Shown here one piece after another: positions 7,716 to 16,452 of a stretch of DNA of 62,988 nucleotides. This DNA is from CAZGSN01 sp964371655. GTDB lineage: Bacteria > Desulfobacterota > Binatia > HRBIN30. Where the stretch lies: positions 1-62,988 of the forward strand of contig CAYJOD010000029.1 in NCBI GenBank assembly GCA_964371655.1, written 5' to 3'. The notes under the pieces were generated by a model. The model searched no databases. It worked only from the letters and a program-made list of their open reading frames with translations, and was not told the origin of the DNA. Position numbers and translations under genes: made by a program. The number at the start of each line of letters is the position of its first letter. The first letter of the stretch is position 1.

Positions 7716-8540
7716 ATGATCGACGTCAACCGCCGTGTACTGCCGGGCTTTCGCTTGAGCCTCGGCTACACGATCTTCTACCTCAGCCTCCTGGTGCTCC
7801 TCCCGTTGGCGGCGTGCTTTTTGAAGGCGTCATCCCTGAGCTTCGCCGAGTTCGGCGCGGCGGTGTGGACCGAGCGCACGCGCGCCGCCTATGGGCTCAC
7901 CTTCGGCGCATCGTTCCTCGCGGCAGCGGTCAACATCGTGCTCGGCGTGCTCGTGGCCTGGGTGCTGGTCCGCTACCAGTTCCCGCTGAAGCGGCTGTTT
8001 GACGCGCTCATCGACTTGCCGTTCGCCCTGCCGACGGCGGTCGCCGGCCTCGTGTACTCCGGCCTGTACGTGAAGAGCGGATGGTTGGGCCAGTTCCTCG
8101 TTCCGATCGGCGTCGAGGCTGCGTACTCGCGCCTCGCCATCGTCCTGGTCCTGATCTTCATCGGCCTGCCCTTCGTCGTACGCACCGTGCAACCGGTGCT
8201 GGCCGACATCGACGCGGAGATCGAAGAAGCCGCGGCCTGCCTTGGCGCAACCCGGATGCAGACATTTTCATGGGTGATACTTCCCGCACTCGGCCCCGCG
8301 CTGATCACCGGCTTCGCGCTCGCCTTCGCGCGCGGCCTCGGCGAGTACGGCTCGGTCGTCTTCGTCTCGGGCAACATGCCGTACAAAACGGAGATCGCGC
8401 CGGTGCTGATCGTGGCGGCCCTGGAGACCTTCAAGTACCGCGAGGCCGCCGCCATCGCGGTGGTCCTGTTGGTCGCGTCGTTGTCGATGCTGGTCCTCAT
8501 CAACGTCCTCGAACGATGGAGTAAGCGCGATGGCAACTAA
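7716..8540 (+). CDS. cysT: Sulfate/thiosulfate ABC transporter permease CysT
   Basis: A 274-residue inner-membrane permease with six predicted helices. It shows the CysT family segments LPGFRLSLGYTIFYLSLLVL, DLPFALPTAVAGL and the EAA loop (EEAAACLGATRMQTFSWVILPAL) that contacts the ATPase, plus GLGEYGSVVFVSGNMPYKTEI. It pairs with CysW to form the membrane channel. The gene overlaps the next reading frame by 11 bases (8530-8540), indicating translational coupling. Confidence 0.95.
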   Translation: MIDVNRRVLPGFRLSLGYTIFYLSLLVLLPLAACFLKASSLSFAEFGAAVWTERTRAAYGLTFGASFLAAAVNIVLGVLVAWVLVRYQFPLKRLFDALIDLPFALPTAVAGLVYSGLYVKSGWLGQFLVPIGVEAAYSRLAIVLVLIFIGLPFVVRTVQPVLADIDAEIEEAAACLGATRMQTFSWVILPALGPALITGFALAFARGLGEYGSVVFVSGNMPYKTEIAPVLIVAALETFKYREAAAIAVVLLVASLSMLVLINVLERWSKRDGN

Positions 8541-10575
8541 CGTGATCGCGGTGACGGCGGTGCGTCGCCGTCGTGCCCAAGAGGATCCGCTCTTCGTGCG
8601 TTGGCTCCTGATCGCCCTGGCCGGCGTCGTCATCGGCGTGCTGATCGTGATCCCGATGGTCAACGTCTTCTACGAGGCCTTCCGCAACGGCCCGCGGGTG
8701 TATTGGGACAGTCTGGTCAACGACTCCGACACCCTGAGCGCGATCTGGCTTACCCTGCGGGTGGCGCCGACTGCGGTGTTGCTCAATCTCATCTTCGGCG
8801 TCTTCGCCGCGTGGGCGATTGCCCGCTTCCGCTTCCCGGGACGAGCGCTGCTGACGTCGTTGATCGACCTGCCCTTCGCCGTGTCGCCGGTCGTTGCCGG
8901 CCTCATCTTCGTGCTCATCTTCGGCCTGCAGGGTTACTTCGGTCCGTGGCTGCGCGACCACAACATCAAGATCATCTTCGCCACCCCGGGCCTCATCCTT
9001 GCGACCGCTTTCGTCACCTTTCCCTTCGTCGCCCGCGAGCTCATTCCGTTGATGGAAGCCATTGGCGCCGACGAGGAGATCGCCGCCGTCAGTCTCGGGG
9101 CGCGGGCGCGGCATCTGCTGTGGCGCATCACCTTGCCGAACATCAAGTGGGGTCTGCTGTATGGCATCATCCTGTGCAACGCGCGCGCCATGGGCGAGTT
9201 CGGCGCCGTGTACGTCGTCTCCGGACACATCGCCGGCCGCACCGACACGATGCCGTTGCGCGTCGAGAAGTTATTCCAGGAATACAACAACCCCGGCTCC
9301 TTCGCACTCGCCTCGGTGCTGTCCTCGCTGGCACTGGTGACTCTGTTCCTGAAGACCGCGCTGGAGTGGAAGACACGACACGAGCTCAGAAGCCGCCAAC
9401 CGCAAGACCGACCCGACCAGACGGGAGGCAATGACCCGGTGGCGCGAACCATACCCTCATTGCCTCCCGCTGTTTCACCTGCCGATGCTCGGCACGAATT
9501 CAAGGAGGCGACAGACGTGGGGATCTCGGTTCACAACATCAGCAAACGCTTCGGCAACTTCACGGCCCTCGACAACGTCAGCCTGCAAGTGCCGCACGGA
9601 TCGTTGCTGGCCCTGCTCGGCCCTTCGGGCTCAGGCAAGACGACGCTCTTGCGTATCATCGCCGGCCTCGACGTACCCGACAGCGGTTCAATCTTGTATC
9701 GGGACGAGGACACGACCCATCGTTCCGCGCGCGACCGCAACGTCGGCTTCGTCTTCCAACACTACGCGCTGTTTCGACACATGACCGTATTCGAGAACGT
9801 TGCCTTCGGGCTGCGCGTGCGCAAGTGGCCGAAAGCGAAGATCCGCAGCCGCGTGCACGAGCTCTTGCAACTGATTCAGCTCGAGGAGCTCGGCAACCAG
9901 CTCCCGTCGCAACTCTCCGGCGGCCAACGCCAACGCATCGCCTTGGCACGCGCGCTGGCCGCGGAGCCGAAGGTACTCTTGCTCGACGAGCCGTTCGGCG
10001 CCCTCGATGCCAAGGTGCGCAAGGAGCTGCGTTCGTGGCTGCGCAAGCTCCACGACGAGATTCACGTCACCAGCATCTTCGTCACCCACGACCAGGAGGA
10101 GGCGTTCGAAGTTGCCGACCAAGTGGTGGTGATGAACCACGGCCGCATCGAACAGATCGGCACCCCGCAGGAAGTGTTCGAGCGCCCGGCCAACGGCTTC
10201 GTCATGGACTTCCTCGGCAACGTCAACGTATTCCACGGCCGCATCGAAGGTGGACGCGCCATGCTCGGCGGCCTGGAGATGGCCTACCCCGACTACACCC
10301 ACAACGAGTCGCGCGAGGTCAAGGTGTACGTGCGGCCGCATGAGCTGGAGATCGGTCGCCTGCGCCCCGATGAGAGTAGCCTTGCGGCCGAGGTGATGCG
10401 GATCAACTCCGCCAGCGCGGCGGTGAAGGTCGAGCTGCTGGCGCAAGGCTTCGGCTTCCCCATCAACGTCGAGCTCAGCCGCGAGCGTTACGCCGCGCTC
10501 GAGCTCAAGACCGGCGACAACGTCTACGTGTTCCCGAAGCACGTGCGCATGTTCGTCGAAGACTTTCAGATTTGA
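8530..10575 (+). CDS. cysW-cysA: CysW-CysA fused reading frame: sulfate permease plus ATPase
   Basis: One open frame of 681 codons joins two usually separate proteins. Residues 1-280 are the CysW permease (DLPFAVSPVVAGL, EEIAAVSLGARARHLLWRITLP EAA loop, ARAMGEFGAVYVVSGHI). Residues 330-681 are the CysA ATPase with Walker A GPSGSGKTT, signature LSGGQRQRIALARAL, Walker B LLLDEPFGALD and H-loop VTHDQEEA, plus a TOBE-like C-terminus. The linker of about 45 residues is low-complexity and its DNA holds a 13-bp inverted repeat. An excellent ribosome site AAGGAGG (9502-9508) lies 8 bases before an in-frame GTG at 9517, exactly where CysA should begin, so free CysA may also be made. Confidence 0.9.
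   Translation: MATNVIAVTAVRRRRAQEDPLFVRWLLIALAGVVIGVLIVIPMVNVFYEAFRNGPRVYWDSLVNDSDTLSAIWLTLRVAPTAVLLNLIFGVFAAWAIARFRFPGRALLTSLIDLPFAVSPVVAGLIFVLIFGLQGYFGPWLRDHNIKIIFATPGLILATAFVTFPFVARELIPLMEAIGADEEIAAVSLGARARHLLWRITLPNIKWGLLYGIILCNARAMGEFGAVYVVSGHIAGRTDTMPLRVEKLFQEYNNPGSFALASVLSSLALVTLFLKTALEWKTRHELRSRQPQDRPDQTGGNDPVARTIPSLPPAVSPADARHEFKEATDVGISVHNISKRFGNFTALDNVSLQVPHGSLLALLGPSGSGKTTLLRIIAGLDVPDSGSILYRDEDTTHRSARDRNVGFVFQHYALFRHMTVFENVAFGLRVRKWPKAKIRSRVHELLQLIQLEELGNQLPSQLSGGQRQRIALARALAAEPKVLLLDEPFGALDAKVRKELRSWLRKLHDEIHVTSIFVTHDQEEAFEVADQVVVMNHGRIEQIGTPQEVFERPANGFVMDFLGNVNVFHGRIEGGRAMLGGLEMAYPDYTHNESREVKVYVRPHELEIGRLRPDESSLAAEVMRINSASAAVKVELLAQGFGFPINVELSRERYAALELKTGDNVYVFPKHVRMFVEDFQI
9422..9469. 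repeat. 13-bp inverted repeat in cysW-cysA linker
   Basis: CGGGAGGCAATGA (9422-9434) is exactly complementary to TCATTGCCTCCCG (9457-9469) with a 22-base loop. It lies in the coding linker between the CysW and CysA domains, where an intergenic space would be expected. Confidence 0.75.
9502..9519 (+). promoter_or_regulatory. Internal ribosome-binding site and GTG start for CysA
   Basis: AAGGAGG at 9502-9508, eight bases upstream of GTG 9517-9519, in frame with the fused gene. Initiation here would give a normal 352-residue CysA beginning GISVHNISKRFGNFTALDNV. Confidence 0.7.
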
Positions 10576-10593
10576 GAGGAGGAGGTCATTCCG

Positions 10594-10782
10594 ATGTCCC
10601 AAGCCTTGGCGGAACCCGCCACAACCACACGTCGACACGAGCCGCAATCCAATGATGCGGCCTTGGAACGGATCGGCGATGCCCTGCGCGGACTGCGCTA
10701 CGGCGCGGTGACCGTGATCGTACAGGACGGCGTCGTCGTGCAGGTGGATCGCACCGAGAAGCTGCGCCTGGCGCGCAGCTAG
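10594..10782 (+). CDS. YezD-family (DUF2292) small protein
   Basis: A 62-residue protein whose C-terminal half reads ALRGLRYGAVTVIVQDGV then VQVDRTEKLRL, the DUF2292/YezD signature. YezD-like genes commonly sit beside sulfur or cysteine uptake genes; their biochemical role is unknown. It follows the CysA end by 18 bases with a GAGGAGGAGG ribosome site, so it is the last gene of the sulfate operon. Confidence 0.85.
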   Translation: MSQALAEPATTTRRHEPQSNDAALERIGDALRGLRYGAVTVIVQDGVVVQVDRTEKLRLARS

Positions 10783-11022
10783 GCTGAAACTTGGCTTCAG
10801 GCCTCGGACTTCAGACTTCAGGATTCCTATCGGCCCCGAAGCCAGCAGCCCGAGGCCCGACGAGTTTTCATCGCCGACGATGCGGCCGGCACAGCCGGCC
10901 CTACCACACGTCACGAAACTCGCGCACACGCTGACCCGACCACGGGAAGCTCGATGAAGGACAACCGCGGCTGACTGGAGAGACCAGAGGCACGCCATGA
11001 AGATGCATAAGGAGTATGTGCC
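10783..11022. other. Spacer between sulfate operon and porin
   Basis: No gene. Around 10790-10850 short TTCAG-rich direct repeats occur (CTTGGCTTCAGGCCTCGGACTTCAGACTTCAGG), a simple intergenic repeat type. A GCCGGCACAGCCGGC palindrome lies near 10886. The ribosome site of the porin (AAGGAGTATGTGCC) closes the interval. Confidence 0.45.
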
Positions 11023-12486
11023 ATGCGTATCTCAACTCTCAGCACCCGGAGGGCGTTGGCCTCCCTGAGTCTAACCCTGTTCGTGGGTCTCGCTGCCCAC
11101 GCGGCCCGCGCCGAAAGTCCGCCCGCGGCGGCGACCAAGGTCGAGGATCACGAGAAGCGGATCAAGGAGCTCGAGCAGCAGCTACACGACCTCAACCTCG
11201 GACAGGCGCAGGTCAACGCCGCCATCGAAAATCAGAAGGCGGCAAAGCCGACCACCGGCTGGATCGACGGCTTCGTCGTCGGCTCCAGCGACGGGCGCTT
11301 CAAGCTCAAGATCGGCGCCTACACCCAAGCCGACGGGCGCTTCTTTGTGAACGACGCTCAGAACCGCAACACCAACCAGTTTCTATTCCGGCGCGTGCGC
11401 CCCGACATTCAGGGAACGGTGTTCCGCTATTTCGACTTTCGCCTCGTGCCCGACTTTGCCGGCTCTTCGTTCACGCTCTTCGACGCCTATGTCGATTACA
11501 CACAAGTCCCGTGGGCGAAGCTGCGGGTCGGTAAGTTCAAACCCCCGGTGGGCCTCGAGCGCCTGCAATCGGCCACCGCGCTGGGATTCATCGAACGCGG
11601 TCAGCCCACCAACCTGGTCCCCACCCGCGACAACGGCGTGCAGCTCTTCGGCGACCTCTGGAGCAGCGCCCTCAGCTATCAGCTCGGCATCTTCAACGGC
11701 GTCCCCGATCTCGGCAACAGCGCCACCGACCTCAACGACGACAAGGATTTCGCCGGCCGTGTCTTCGCGCAGCCATTCACGCCTTTCGACATCATTCCGC
11801 TGCGTGGCCTCGGTGTCGGCGTCGCCGGATCGTATGGCCACGAGCGCGGCACGTCGACCGCGACGTCGACCAACTCGGAGCTGACAGCGGGGTACCGCAG
11901 CTTCGGACAGGCGTCGTACTTCACCTACGTCGGCAGCACCGCCGCCAATCCCGCGGCGACACCGCCGACGGCGTTCATCCCCGCCGCCGTGGCGCAGGGA
12001 ACCCATTCTCGTTTCTCACCGCAAGGGTACTACCACTATGGGCCGTTCGGCTTCCTCGGAGAGTACGTCTCGTCGCAACAGCAGGTCGTCTACAAAGGTC
12101 AGAAGGCGAACGTCGACAACACGGCATGGCAGGTCGAGAGCTCCTACGTGATCACGGGTGAGCCCGCCTCCTTCAGAGGCGTGTCGCCGTTCCAACCGTT
12201 CGATCCCGCCGCAGGCAAGTGGGGGGCGCTCGAGGCCACGGCTCGCTACGGCGAGCTGAAGATCGACGATGTCGCCTTCGACAAGGGCTTCGCCAGCCGG
12301 ACGGCCTCGGCAAGCAAGGCGGAGGAATGGGTCATTGGCGCCAACTGGTATCTGAACAAGAACATCAAGCTGGTACTCAATTATGCACAGACCGACTTCA
12401 AGGGTGGCGGCGGCGGCACCGCAGCCAAGCCCGCGAACCGCAAGACCGAGCAAGCCGTGGCGACACGCGTGCAACTGGCTTTCTGA
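11023..12486 (+). CDS. OprO/OprP-type phosphate-selective porin
   Basis: A 487-residue outer-membrane protein. The signal peptide ends near AHAARAE (residue about 30). It is followed by a short coiled coil (DHEKRIKELEQQLHDLN, residues 42-60) typical of this family, then the barrel starting FVVGSSDGRFKLKIGAYTQADGRFF. Other family marks are FRRVRPDIQGTVFRYFDFRLVPDF, VDYTQVPWAKLRVGKFKPPVGLERLQ and the C-terminal ATRVQLAF with terminal Phe. The family forms anion-selective channels. The position just after the sulfate importer suggests an outer-membrane route for sulfate, phosphate or an organosulfate, which is inference. Confidence 0.9.
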   Translation: MRISTLSTRRALASLSLTLFVGLAAHAARAESPPAAATKVEDHEKRIKELEQQLHDLNLGQAQVNAAIENQKAAKPTTGWIDGFVVGSSDGRFKLKIGAYTQADGRFFVNDAQNRNTNQFLFRRVRPDIQGTVFRYFDFRLVPDFAGSSFTLFDAYVDYTQVPWAKLRVGKFKPPVGLERLQSATALGFIERGQPTNLVPTRDNGVQLFGDLWSSALSYQLGIFNGVPDLGNSATDLNDDKDFAGRVFAQPFTPFDIIPLRGLGVGVAGSYGHERGTSTATSTNSELTAGYRSFGQASYFTYVGSTAANPAATPPTAFIPAAVAQGTHSRFSPQGYYHYGPFGFLGEYVSSQQQVVYKGQKANVDNTAWQVESSYVITGEPASFRGVSPFQPFDPAAGKWGALEATARYGELKIDDVAFDKGFASRTASASKAEEWVIGANWYLNKNIKLVLNYAQTDFKGGGGGTAAKPANRKTEQAVATRVQLAF

Positions 12487-12569
12487 GAGGCTGCAAAAAA
12501 CTCGGTCCGCGCTGCCAAACGGCCGATCGGTGCGCGCGGCGCACCCTACCGCTACCGCTTGGCAAGAAG

Positions 12570-12668
12570 GATTCTCGCGCCAAGCCGCCAAGACCGCAAA
12601 GCTGCTTGCCGAAGGAAGCCAAAGTGAAGCATGCTCAGTGCCTCACCTTTGCGTCTTGGCGCGAGAAA
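12570..12668. repeat. CTCGCGCCAAG inverted repeat, copy 1
   Basis: Outer arms TCTCGCGCCAAG(CC)GCCAAGACCGCAAAG and CTTTGCGTCTTGGCGCGAGA enclose about 60 bases. A second copy of the same family lies at 61959-62068. Confidence 0.75.
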
Positions 12669-12685
12669 TTCCCATGCAGTCCGGG

Positions 12686-13537
12686 CTAACTGAACAGGAC
12701 CTTCGCCAGCTCCGAGCGATAGTGGTCGACGAGCTCATTCGCCGAGCCGAGCAGATCGAAGATATCCAACATGGCTTTGCGCGCCGCGCCATCTTGAAAG
12801 TTGCGGTTGCGCCGCACCACTTCGAGATACTGATCGAGTGCGTCTTTGTGCCGCGATGCGGCGGCGAGGGCTTGTGCAAGCAAGAGTCGCGTTTCGAGAT
12901 CGGCCGGGTCGGCGTCGAGCTTGGCGCGCAAGCCGGCTTCATCGCCGCCGCCCGCCTCGCGAATGCGAATCTGCGCCGCGACGCGGTCGGCCTCCTGGCG
13001 AAAGGATCCGGGCGGGATGCGTTCCAACAGTGGTGTGGCCTCCGCGTCAGCGCCGCGCAGCACGAGCACACGCGCAAGCCCGAGCAGGGCCGCCTCGGCG
13101 CCGGTGTCGTACGCTAACGCATCGCGAAAGGCGGCCTCAGCTTCGGCGCTCTTGCCGTTGGCGAGGAGCTCATTGCCGGTGGCGGCGAGCCGGTCGGCGG
13201 CGCTCGGCAGCACTTGGTTCAAGAACTCGCGCACCTCGGCTTCGGGCTGCGCACCGACGAATTCGGCGACGAGCTGACCATCGCGGAATCCGACTACCAT
13301 CGGGATACTCTGAATGTTCAGGGCCTGCGCCAGCCCGGGGTTCTCGTCGATATTCACCTTGGCGACGACGAACTCGCCGTTGTGCTCGGCCGCAAAGCGC
13401 TCGAGCAGCGGGCCCAGGACCCGACACGGCGCGCACCACGGCGCCCAGAAGTCGACGACCACCGGCGTCTGCTTCGAACGTTCAATGACCGCCGTCTCAA
13501 AGTCCTTATCGCCAGCATCGAACACGAAAGCATTCAT
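12686..13537 (-). CDS. cnoX: CnoX-type thioredoxin with TPR domain
   Basis: A 283-residue cytoplasmic protein. Residues 1-110 form a thioredoxin domain with the intact active site WAPWCAPCRVL (Cys35, Cys38). Residues about 120-283 form TPR-like repeats (LLANGKSAEAEAAFRDAL, LLLAQALAAASRHKDALDQYLEVV). This is the YbbN/CnoX arrangement, in which the protein is a chaperedoxin that protects substrates and hands them to GroEL or DnaK. E. coli CnoX lacks a full CxxC, but this one keeps both cysteines and could be redox-active. ATG 13537 gives the family's normal N-terminus; the frame upstream crosses a C-rich tract and is not conserved-looking. Confidence 0.9.
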   Translation of the reverse strand: MNAFVFDAGDKDFETAVIERSKQTPVVVDFWAPWCAPCRVLGPLLERFAAEHNGEFVVAKVNIDENPGLAQALNIQSIPMVVGFRDGQLVAEFVGAQPEAEVREFLNQVLPSAADRLAATGNELLANGKSAEAEAAFRDALAYDTGAEAALLGLARVLVLRGADAEATPLLERIPPGSFRQEADRVAAQIRIREAGGGDEAGLRAKLDADPADLETRLLLAQALAAASRHKDALDQYLEVVRRNRNFQDGAARKAMLDIFDLLGSANELVDHYRSELAKVLFS

Positions 13538-14009
13538 CGGCGGGTTTCTACTCACACGTAGCCCTCGTCGCAATGCACGACCAAGGGCAGCTCGGGGACT
13601 ACAAAGTCGCCGATGCGATCTTTTCGCGCGCCTCGCCGTGTCCCCCCATCCTTGGGCGCGCCGCCGCCCCCGCCCGCCCCCCCACCCCCCCCCCCCCCCG
13701 GGGGCGGCGCCCGGCGGGGGGGGCCCGCCCCCCCGCGCCCGGGATGGGTGCCCATGTGGCAGAGAGACCTTCGTCGCCGCGCCCCGCAAACGCGCCACGT
13801 CAACGACTTTTCCGTGCCCCTGGCCAGAGGAGGGGCCTTCTGCGCGCCCAACACGATGGCTGGTGTATATCAGCCAGGTGGCCAGCCAATCTCCGCTTGG
13901 CGCAGCCAAATCAGGCCGAGAATGCTCTTGTTTCTAACGCCAGGTCACAGGCTCGTCGTCTGGCACGAAGCTTGGAGTAAGGATTGTTATCGCGTCGAAG
14001 GAGAATGCA
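13538..14009. other. Gene-poor interval with extreme G/C homopolymer tract
   Basis: No gene is supported. Positions about 13660-13745 consist almost entirely of C and G runs (CCCCCCCACCCCCCCCCC, then GGGGGCGGCGCCCGGCGGGGGGGG, then CCCGCCCCCCCGCGCCCGGG). The C run and G run could pair. The tract may be real low-complexity DNA or a sequencing/assembly artefact. The flanks at 13746-14009 have no recognisable coding content. Confidence 0.6.
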
Positions 14010-14177
14010 ATGAAAGTCTTATCCCAGATAGCCGCCTGCACTCTAGCCACGGTCCTCATTGGCGTGTTCACCGTGAACTTCAAGACCGCGAGCGAACGCG
14101 CCGAGATCCTTCATCGGGTAACCGGGATCGCCCGCCCGATCACTCAACTCCTCAACGGGACGTCCCTCTCGCAATAG
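14010..14177 (+). CDS. Small hypothetical protein with N-terminal membrane helix
   Basis: A 55-residue frame starting at ATG 14010 with a strong GAAGGAG ribosome site seven bases upstream. Residues 4-24 (LSQIAACTLATVLIGVFTVNF) form one hydrophobic segment; the rest is polar and ends LLNGTSLSQ. No family is recognised. The strong ribosome site and the membrane helix argue for a real gene; its short length argues for caution. Confidence 0.4.
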   Translation: MKVLSQIAACTLATVLIGVFTVNFKTASERAEILHRVTGIARPITQLLNGTSLSQ

Positions 14178-14374
14178 CGCTGTTCCTCACGCCCGCGGGA
14201 TGACCCGCTCAACCGAGATCATTCTCCAATCGCGCCCTCACTCACCGATACTTTGACTGCCGATCTACCCGTCAGACCACTCGACGCCGCGTAGAACTCC
14301 TCCGGCTCCAACCACTTTTCCAGAAATGTAGTCCGCCCGCCTGAGGGGTTGCGCGACGCCGCGCGCCGCAACCT

Positions 14375-16393
14375 TTACGGGGTCACCACCGGGAAGTTGG
14401 CGTCGACCGGGTCGATGAGCGCCACCAACTCGGCGTAGGCGTTGGAATCGCCTTTGATGGCGATTGCACCCGTCATCGTCTTCAGTCGCACCGGCACACT
14501 GGCGAGCAGCGTTTGCATTAGATCGTCACGCCCCAGGGTGACGGTCGCATCGGCCTTGTCATCGGTTACGCCGGCTTCATGGATGAGGACGCTGTTGTGG
14601 ACGCTGACGAGGTGTTTCTCGCCGAGGTCGGGCAGAACCAGGTTGAGAGAGAAGTGCTTCCCCGCCGCCCTTTCCGGATTCAGGCGCACCGCGGCGAAGT
14701 CGAGCATCATCGCCGTCGGCGTTGCCCGCACCAGATCGAGGCTCATGCGCTGCATCGGCCAGTTGGCGACGCCGTGGCGCAGCTCCTGCGCGCCGGTCAG
14801 GTAGATGTTGCGCCAGGTGCCGGCCTCGGCGCGATAGGCGAGCTGCGTGTACACGTCAGCCAGTGATTCGCGCGCCTTGTGGTTCTCGGGGTCGGCGAAT
14901 ACGAGGTGGTTGAGGAGCATGGCGGCCCAGCGATACTCGCCCGCGGCGCTGGCGGTTTCCGCCTTGGCGAGAAGCGCATCGGCGCCGCCCATGGCGTCGA
15001 CGTAGTGCTTGCCCGCCGCGACCGGTGGCAGCGGCTGCAGCGACGCCGGGTTGGCGTCGTACCAACCCATGTAGCGCTGATAGATCGCCTTGGCGTTGTG
15101 GCTCACCGTCCCGTAGTAGCCGCGATTGTACCACTCGCGCGCCAGCACCTCCGGCAGTTGCAGCGTCTCGGCGATCTCGGTACCGATCAAGCCGGCGTTC
15201 AACAAGCGCACGGTTTGATCGTGCAGATACTTGTAGGCGTCGCGGTGCTTGGCCAGGAAGTCCTCGATGACCTCCGTTCCCCAACGCGGGATGCCGTGCG
15301 CCGTGAACACCACGTCGCTCTTGTCGGCGTAGAGGCGAATCGACTCCGTCAGGTAATCCGCCCAGGCCTTCGCGTCGCGCACCAGAGCGCCGCGTGCGGG
15401 CAAGAGATTGTGCATGGTGGCGTTGGCGTTCTCCGCCATGAACAGAGCGCGGAACTGCGGCAGGTAGAAGTTCATCTCCGCCGGCGCCTCGGTTCCCGGG
15501 GTGATCTGGAACGACAAGGTCACGCCGTCGATGGTCATCTCTTGGCCGGTCTTGGTGATCGTATCGGTCGGCGCAATCAGCGAGATGGTCCCGCGCGACA
15601 AGCCGGGGCCGAGCCCCGAGGTCATCTCGCCTTCCGCACCGCGCGGCAGGGTGGCGCCGAACTGGAAACGCGCCCGCCGCGACATGGCGATGCCGGCGAT
15701 GATGTTCTCCGAGACGGTGTGCTCCAAGAACCCTTCGGGGGCGATGATCTTCACCCGACCGGCCTTCACGTCGGCCTCCGTGGTCACGCCGCTGACGCCG
15801 CCGAAGTGGTCGGCATGGCTGTGCGAGTAGATGACGGCGCGCACCGGCCGATCGCCGAGATGCTTGCGCACCAGGCCGAGAGCGGCGCGGGCGCTCTCGA
15901 CGCTGGTCAGAGGGTCGACGACGATGTAGCCAGAGTCGGTCAGGATGAAGGAGACGGTCGAGACATCGAAGCCGCGCACCTGATAGACACGGTCGTGGAC
16001 CTTGAATAGACCGTGCTTGGTGAGGAGCTGCGCCTGCCGCCACAGGCTCGGGTTCGCCGTCGGCGGCGCCTCGCCGCCGAGGAAGGCGTAGGATGACAGA
16101 TCGAAGACGGTCGCCCCTGAATCATCGGTGATCTTCTTCTCTTCGAGCGTGGCGACGTAGCCGCGCTCGGCAAACTCGAAGTCTTGACGATTGGTAAAGG
16201 GCAACGTCGCCAGCAGCTCGTCGCGTAGCGCTTTCGTCGAGCTCGTCGCCTCGACGCCTCGATCCCGCGGAATGGACGGTGCCGGCCCGCTCAAGAGCAG
16301 CGGCAGCGCCCCGCGCAGACTGTAGACGGCCCCGCCCATGATCAGCGCCGTCGCAATGGTTCCAAGCGCGATTCCACCTACGAACGATCCCAT
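14375..16393 (-). CDS. Alkyl/aryl sulfatase, SdsA1-type metallo-beta-lactamase fold
   Basis: A 672-residue enzyme matching linear alkylsulfatases that hydrolyse SDS-like esters to alcohol and sulfate. The metal-binding motif SHSHADHFGG lies at residues 190-199. Further family segments are EGFLEHTVSENIIAG, GTEAPAEMNFYLPQ, MHNLLPARGALVRD and YNRGYYGTVSHNAKAIYQRYMGWYD. The dimerisation region and a C-terminal SCP2-like lobe (VTLGRDDLMQTLLA, GAIAIKGDSNAY) complete the architecture. The N-terminus has one hydrophobic helix (residues 5-27), so it may be membrane-anchored or exported. The sulfate importer at 6272-10782 would take up the released sulfate; this link is inference. Confidence 0.92.
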   Translation of the reverse strand: MGSFVGGIALGTIATALIMGGAVYSLRGALPLLLSGPAPSIPRDRGVEATSSTKALRDELLATLPFTNRQDFEFAERGYVATLEEKKITDDSGATVFDLSSYAFLGGEAPPTANPSLWRQAQLLTKHGLFKVHDRVYQVRGFDVSTVSFILTDSGYIVVDPLTSVESARAALGLVRKHLGDRPVRAVIYSHSHADHFGGVSGVTTEADVKAGRVKIIAPEGFLEHTVSENIIAGIAMSRRARFQFGATLPRGAEGEMTSGLGPGLSRGTISLIAPTDTITKTGQEMTIDGVTLSFQITPGTEAPAEMNFYLPQFRALFMAENANATMHNLLPARGALVRDAKAWADYLTESIRLYADKSDVVFTAHGIPRWGTEVIEDFLAKHRDAYKYLHDQTVRLLNAGLIGTEIAETLQLPEVLAREWYNRGYYGTVSHNAKAIYQRYMGWYDANPASLQPLPPVAAGKHYVDAMGGADALLAKAETASAAGEYRWAAMLLNHLVFADPENHKARESLADVYTQLAYRAEAGTWRNIYLTGAQELRHGVANWPMQRMSLDLVRATPTAMMLDFAAVRLNPERAAGKHFSLNLVLPDLGEKHLVSVHNSVLIHEAGVTDDKADATVTLGRDDLMQTLLASVPVRLKTMTGAIAIKGDSNAYAELVALIDPVDANFPVVTP

Positions 16394-16452
16394 AATCCAT
16401 TCCTCCGGGAGACTATGGGGGCATTGCTCGCTCTAGATCATAGGACCTGCCA

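Noticed and set aside
9688..10998. 436-codon open frame on the minus strand opposite cysA
   Set aside because: It is antisense to a clear CysA domain and lacks any family motif; long spurious frames are expected in GC-rich DNA.
12686..13909. Longer 407-codon version of the thioredoxin gene
   Set aside because: The extra 124 codons pass through the C/G homopolymer tract and lack conserved sequence; the family starts at 13537.
14879..16009. 376-codon plus-strand frame opposite the alkylsulfatase
   Set aside because: Shadow of a strongly supported sulfatase gene; no recognisable motif.
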